Shown here piece by piece: positions 5,428-8,544 of a stretch of 8,544 bases of DNA. Source of the stretch: JAFASC01 sp034669525 (GTDB lineage Bacteria; Pseudomonadota; Alphaproteobacteria; Rhizobiales; Beijerinckiaceae); assembly GCA_034669525.1 (NCBI GenBank), contig JAXDNH010000172.1:1-8544 (forward strand). The letters are read 5' to 3'. Every line of letters begins with the position of its first letter. Within the stretch, counting starts at the first letter, position 1. The notes below the pieces were generated by a model. The model ran no database searches. It was not told the origin of the DNA and saw only the letters and a program-made list of their open reading frames with translations. The position numbers were made by a program, and so were the translations under genes.

Positions 5428-6771
5428 ATGCGGCGCACAGTGCTGATCGCGATCGCCGGCTGTCTTGCGACGGCAGCCATCGTTGCTCTTGCCGGCTATT
5501 TCTACGAGCGTCCGACAAGCCTGAAGGTCGCGGTCACGCGCGATACCGACGATTTCCGGCTGATGACGGCGATCCAGCACGTGTTCGGGAAAGAACGCGA
5601 AGCGATCCGCTTCAGGCTTGATCCGGTGAACGACGCGGCTGCAAGCGCCGCTGCTCTGGAAAACGGCGAGGCCGATCTCGCGGTTGTGCGCAGCGATATC
5701 GCCATGCCGCCAAGCGGACAGACGCTTGTCATCCTGCACCGGAATGCGACCGTGATCATGGTGCCGGCGGGATCGCCGATTGCGCGGATCACAGACCTGC
5801 GCGGCCACAAGATCGGCATTGTCCGAGGTCCCGCGAGCGGCACCGGCAATCTGCATCTTCTCCAGACGATTCTCGCCCAGTACGACATCGGCCCCGACAC
5901 GTTTGAGCCGGTGAACCTGCGTGGATTCGAGGTCTACACGGCAGTCGAACAAAAGCTCGTCGAGGCCGTGGTGGCCGTGGGTATTCCCGGCGAGGCGCGG
6001 CTCAACGACATTGTCAGCGCCGTGACGCAGGCCGGTAAGGGCGCACCGGTGTTTCTGCCGGTGCAGGAATCCCGGGCGATCGCGCAGCGCACGCCGAGTG
6101 TCGAATCGCTGGAAGTCGTGCGCGGCGCCTTCGGCGGCGATCCGCCGAAACCCGCCGCCAATTTCGAGACGCTTGCCGTCACCGTGCGGCTCGTCGCGCG
6201 CAGCACGCTGAAGGACAGCATTGCCAGCGATATCACTCGGTCGCTTTTTGCCGACCGGCTGTCGATCGCACAGCGCGAGCCACTTGCGAGCCGTATCGAA
6301 GCACCGTCGACGGACAAGGGTGCCGCGCTGCCGACGCATCCCGGCACCGCCGCCTATATCGACGGCGAGGAGCAGACGTTTTTCGAGAAATACAGCGATT
6401 TCATCTATATCGGCGCGATGCTGCTTAGCGTGGTCGGATCGGCGGCCGCGGCACTCGCGAGCCGTCTCAAGAGCGATGGCACCGCCGAGGTCGACAACAT
6501 GATGGCGCGGCTGCTCGCGATCCTGAAAGCCGCCCGAACGGCCGAAACGCTGGAAGAACTCGATGGACTGGAGCATGAGACCGACGAGATTCTGATCGCC
6601 GCGCTAGCGCATCATTCGCTGAACCACGCGCCCGGCGGTCAGATCAGTCGCCTGTCGCTGGCACTCGAACAGGCGCGCCTTGCGATCCGCGACCGGCGCC
6701 GGCAATTGCGGGGAGAGCCGCGCCCGTCGCCGCGGCTCGAGACCATCACGCGCGCATTGCCGGGGGCGTAG
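5428..6771 (+). CDS. TAXI-family TRAP solute-binding protein, anchored at both ends
   Basis: This 447-aa protein carries a TAXI-type periplasmic binding domain (about residues 28-310), the class that feeds substrates to TRAP transporters. Visible landmarks are the first strand LKVAVTRDTDDFRLMTAI, the GEADLAVVRSD segment, VIMVPAGSPI, and DLRGHKIGIVRGPASGTG. A hydrophobic helix at 4-24 after basic MRR serves as signal or anchor. A second hydrophobic helix (about 325-345) is followed by a 100-residue charged, helical cytoplasmic tail. Secreted TAXI proteins lack that second helix and tail. No TRAP permease gene (DctQ/DctM or fused) is nearby. ATG 5428 is preferred: GAGG lies 4 bases upstream and the membrane helix starts at once; an in-frame ATG at 5374 would add 18 Pro-rich residues and lacks a ribosome site. 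The role could be sensing or an assembly function rather than transport. Its ligand is unknown. Confidence 0.8.
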   Translation: MRRTVLIAIAGCLATAAIVALAGYFYERPTSLKVAVTRDTDDFRLMTAIQHVFGKEREAIRFRLDPVNDAAASAAALENGEADLAVVRSDIAMPPSGQTLVILHRNATVIMVPAGSPIARITDLRGHKIGIVRGPASGTGNLHLLQTILAQYDIGPDTFEPVNLRGFEVYTAVEQKLVEAVVAVGIPGEARLNDIVSAVTQAGKGAPVFLPVQESRAIAQRTPSVESLEVVRGAFGGDPPKPAANFETLAVTVRLVARSTLKDSIASDITRSLFADRLSIAQREPLASRIEAPSTDKGAALPTHPGTAAYIDGEEQTFFEKYSDFIYIGAMLLSVVGSAAAALASRLKSDGTAEVDNMMARLLAILKAARTAETLEELDGLEHETDEILIAALAHHSLNHAPGGQISRLSLALEQARLAIRDRRRQLRGEPRPSPRLETITRALPGA

Positions 6772-6785
6772 CGGACGCCTACGCC
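6765..6785. terminator. Shared hairpin between convergent TAXI and ATP-grasp genes
   Basis: GGCGTAG (6765-6771) and CTACGCC (6779-6785) form a perfect 7-bp stem with a 7-base loop. The TAXI gene's TAG stop (6769-6771) and the ATP-grasp gene's stop (6779-6781 on the minus strand) are each within an arm, so the two stop codons pair with one another. A symmetrical hairpin between two converging genes is a natural bidirectional terminator, but no T run follows on either strand, so it may instead protect the 3' ends or act with Rho. Confidence 0.45.
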
Positions 6786-8544
6786 AATCCAATCTGCCGC
6801 GTGGCGCGCGGCGCGTTCGGCCCCTGCAGGAAGTAGCGCGCGGCAATCGCATTGGCCAGATTCATGAGATTATTCTCGAAGACGAGAATCTGCCGGCCAT
6901 CGAGCGTCATCGCATCTGTCACCGCGATGTCTGACGCGAGTTTCACCGCGAGCTTGCGCGGCTGCTCCAGTATACCGTTGTCATCGAGCACCGGCAGCGT
7001 CGCCAGATGCTCGTCAATCTGCTGGATCTGAAACGCGGCGGAGCGCGGATTGAAAGAATCGAGCAGCGCCATGTCGCGCACCGGCCCGGGCGCGACCCCG
7101 CCGGTATAGCGCGTCCGATAGGTGATCTGCGAATCGATGAGGTCGAGCGCGACTTCGAGATCGTCGGCCGTCGCGCCATGCAGCGCGAAATTGCGTGCGA
7201 AGCGGAACGTGTTGACGCCGCGTTCGATGCGCTTGCCGAGGTCGAGGAAATGCCAGCCGGCCAGCCGGTTCATGTTCTCCTTGGCAAGGCCGGCGATCGC
7301 ATCCATCGTCTGCAGCGTGCGTTCGAGCCGCTGTTCGAGATCGATTTCGTGCGAGTCGCTGTCGACGTGCGCGAGGCGCGCCTGCATTGTGCCGATGAGG
7401 CGCCACATGTCGGAAGACAGGCGCTCACGAATGCTGGAGGCAGTCCGCACCGCCTCTTGCGCGAGCGACAGCGCGGAGCCGTAGCACTCGTCATTGTCAT
7501 CCATGACGGCGCCGACAAGAAACGCGCGCGAATTCTTTCCGACCGCTTTGATCGGCTGTGCGCCCCAAGCGGCGAGCATGCGTTCGAGCCGCGTCACGGT
7601 CGCGGCGACATCGCCGCGCATTGCATCCGCGTCGATCAGCCGCGAGGCGAGACAGCGCGCGATGCGCAACGTCGCTTCGCAGCGTTCGAGATAGCGCCCG
7701 AGCCAGAACAGATTGTCAGCGGCACGGCTCGGCAGCACGCCGTAAGTGCGGCGGATCGCGATCTTGTCCGGCGCCGGCAGAAGCGTGAATTTGTCGACGG
7801 GGTTTTCAGCAAGCACCCACACATCGGCGGATTGCACGCCCTCGCCCATCGACACGGCGCGCGCGTCCAGCCGATCGGAGATACGGCAGAAGCCGCCGGT
7901 CATGACGTGCCAATTGCCATCCGCGCCGACCGCCGCATAGACGCGCAGCACAAACGGCCGCGGCACAAGATTGCCATTCTCGAGCACCGGCGTGGTCGAG
8001 AGCTTCACGAGTTCCTGGCCGACGAAGTCGATGCCACGTTCTTCGATCAGGCGGATGAGACGCGGCTTTGCCTCGCTGTCGACTTCCGCCGCGATGACGG
8101 GTTGCGTAACGGAGAAGCCGGGCACGCCGCGGCCAAAAGCGCCGGCGATTGTCATGTCATCGAGGCGCTCAAGCACCTCCCGCCGCTCCTGGGGCTGGCC
8201 ACACCACCAGGTAGCGATGTTTGGCAACGTCAGGTCGGCGCTCATCAATCGCCGCGATAGCTGCGGCAGGAAGCTCATCAGCGCCGGCGATTCGACGACG
8301 CCCGAGCCGAGCGCATTGGCGACGACGACTTTGCCGCCGCGGATCGCGTCGACCAAGCCAGATGCACCGAGATGGGAAGTGGCGTTGAGTTCGAGCGGGT
8401 CGGCGAAGTCCGCGTCGACGCGGCGCCAGATCACATCGGCCCGTTTCAATCCGGCGATCGTGCGGACATGTGCCAGCCCATCGCGCACGACGAGATCGGC
8501 GCCTTCGACGAGGAGGAAGCCGAGATAGCGCGCCAGATGCGCCT
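6779..8544 (-). CDS. Circularly permuted type 2 ATP-grasp / alpha-E fusion protein (5' partial)
   Basis: The C-terminal 587 residues are visible; the frame is open to the right edge, and the start lies beyond it. The first part (8544 to about 7740) matches the second half of a circularly permuted type 2 ATP-grasp domain: ARYLGFLLVEGADLVVRDG, a DVIWRRVDADFADPLEL strand, ANALGSGVVESPALMSFLPQL, RPFVLRVYAA and MTGGFCRIS. From about 7739 to 6830 follows a roughly 300-residue alpha-E domain, opening with LPSRAADNLFWLGRYLERCE. In many bacteria these are two adjacent genes; here they are one chain. Comparative genomics predicts that these ATP-grasp proteins form amide bonds on peptides together with alpha-E, transglutaminase-like and proteasome-like (Anbu) partners; biochemical function is still open. 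None of the other partners lies downstream, because the gene converges on the TAXI gene 7 bases away, so any operon partners must be upstream, outside the window. Likely cytoplasmic. Confidence 0.92.
   Translation of the reverse strand, partial: AHLARYLGFLLVEGADLVVRDGLAHVRTIAGLKRADVIWRRVDADFADPLELNATSHLGASGLVDAIRGGKVVVANALGSGVVESPALMSFLPQLSRRLMSADLTLPNIATWWCGQPQERREVLERLDDMTIAGAFGRGVPGFSVTQPVIAAEVDSEAKPRLIRLIEERGIDFVGQELVKLSTTPVLENGNLVPRPFVLRVYAAVGADGNWHVMTGGFCRISDRLDARAVSMGEGVQSADVWVLAENPVDKFTLLPAPDKIAIRRTYGVLPSRAADNLFWLGRYLERCEATLRIARCLASRLIDADAMRGDVAATVTRLERMLAAWGAQPIKAVGKNSRAFLVGAVMDDNDECYGSALSLAQEAVRTASSIRERLSSDMWRLIGTMQARLAHVDSDSHEIDLEQRLERTLQTMDAIAGLAKENMNRLAGWHFLDLGKRIERGVNTFRFARNFALHGATADDLEVALDLIDSQITYRTRYTGGVAPGPVRDMALLDSFNPRSAAFQIQQIDEHLATLPVLDDNGILEQPRKLAVKLASDIAVTDAMTLDGRQILVFENNLMNLANAIAARYFLQGPNAPRATRQIGLA

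Noticed and set aside
5362..6576. 404-codon minus-strand reading frame opposite the TAXI gene
   Set aside because: Composition is that of a shadow frame, it overlaps the full TAXI domain and has no ribosome site or family motif.
7007..8260. 417-codon plus-strand reading frame opposite the ATP-grasp/alpha-E gene
   Set aside because: Antisense to a clearly conserved protein, Arg/His-rich and low in hydrophobic cores; a high-GC shadow frame.

Overview
The window is GC-rich chromosomal DNA, most likely from an alphaproteobacterium and probably a member of the Hyphomicrobiales (Rhizobiales). This rests on protein flavour (a fused circularly permuted ATP-grasp/alpha-E protein, a membrane-tethered TAXI protein, a SCPU-domain protein), on promoter-like CTTG...TATA spacing, and on long antisense reading frames of the kind high GC produces. 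It is an inference from sequence style, not a database match. Coding density is high, no intergenic gap exceeds 300 bases, and no insertion sequence, CRISPR array, phage gene or plasmid function was seen.

Layout, left to right: (1) the 3' end of a spore coat U (SCPU) domain secreted protein on the plus strand, followed by a candidate terminator; (2) a complete tRNA-Gly(GCC) on the minus strand; (3) a minus-strand pair, a DsbA-fold 2-hydroxychromene-2-carboxylate isomerase-like protein followed 10 bases later by a HesA/MoeB/ThiF-type adenylyltransferase; (4) a divergent intergenic region holding a strongly palindromic, cloverleaf-like element; (5) a plus-strand PAP2 membrane phosphatase, then argG (argininosuccinate synthase) with its own promoter-like sequence; (6) a minus-strand MBL-fold hydrolase convergent with argG; (7) a short divergent intergenic region packed with dyads and direct repeats; (8) a plus-strand TAXI-type solute-binding protein with a membrane anchor at each end of its periplasmic domain; (9) a minus-strand fusion of circularly permuted type 2 ATP-grasp and alpha-E domains, running off the right edge. 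Genes 8 and 9 converge, and their stop codons sit inside one shared hairpin.

Most genes look like housekeeping or single-gene units rather than one pathway. argG is the only gene with a secure metabolic role (arginine biosynthesis). The isomerase-like and ThiF-like genes probably share a transcript. The ATP-grasp/alpha-E fusion belongs to a widespread but poorly understood peptide-ligase-type cluster whose other members (transglutaminase-like, proteasome-like) are not visible and, if present, must lie to the right. The least-explained features are the cloverleaf element at 2045-2119, the repeat cluster at 5283-5333, the orphan double-anchored TAXI protein, and the PAP2 protein in which the motif 2 histidine is glutamate. 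I see no convincing evidence of an entirely new multi-gene system.
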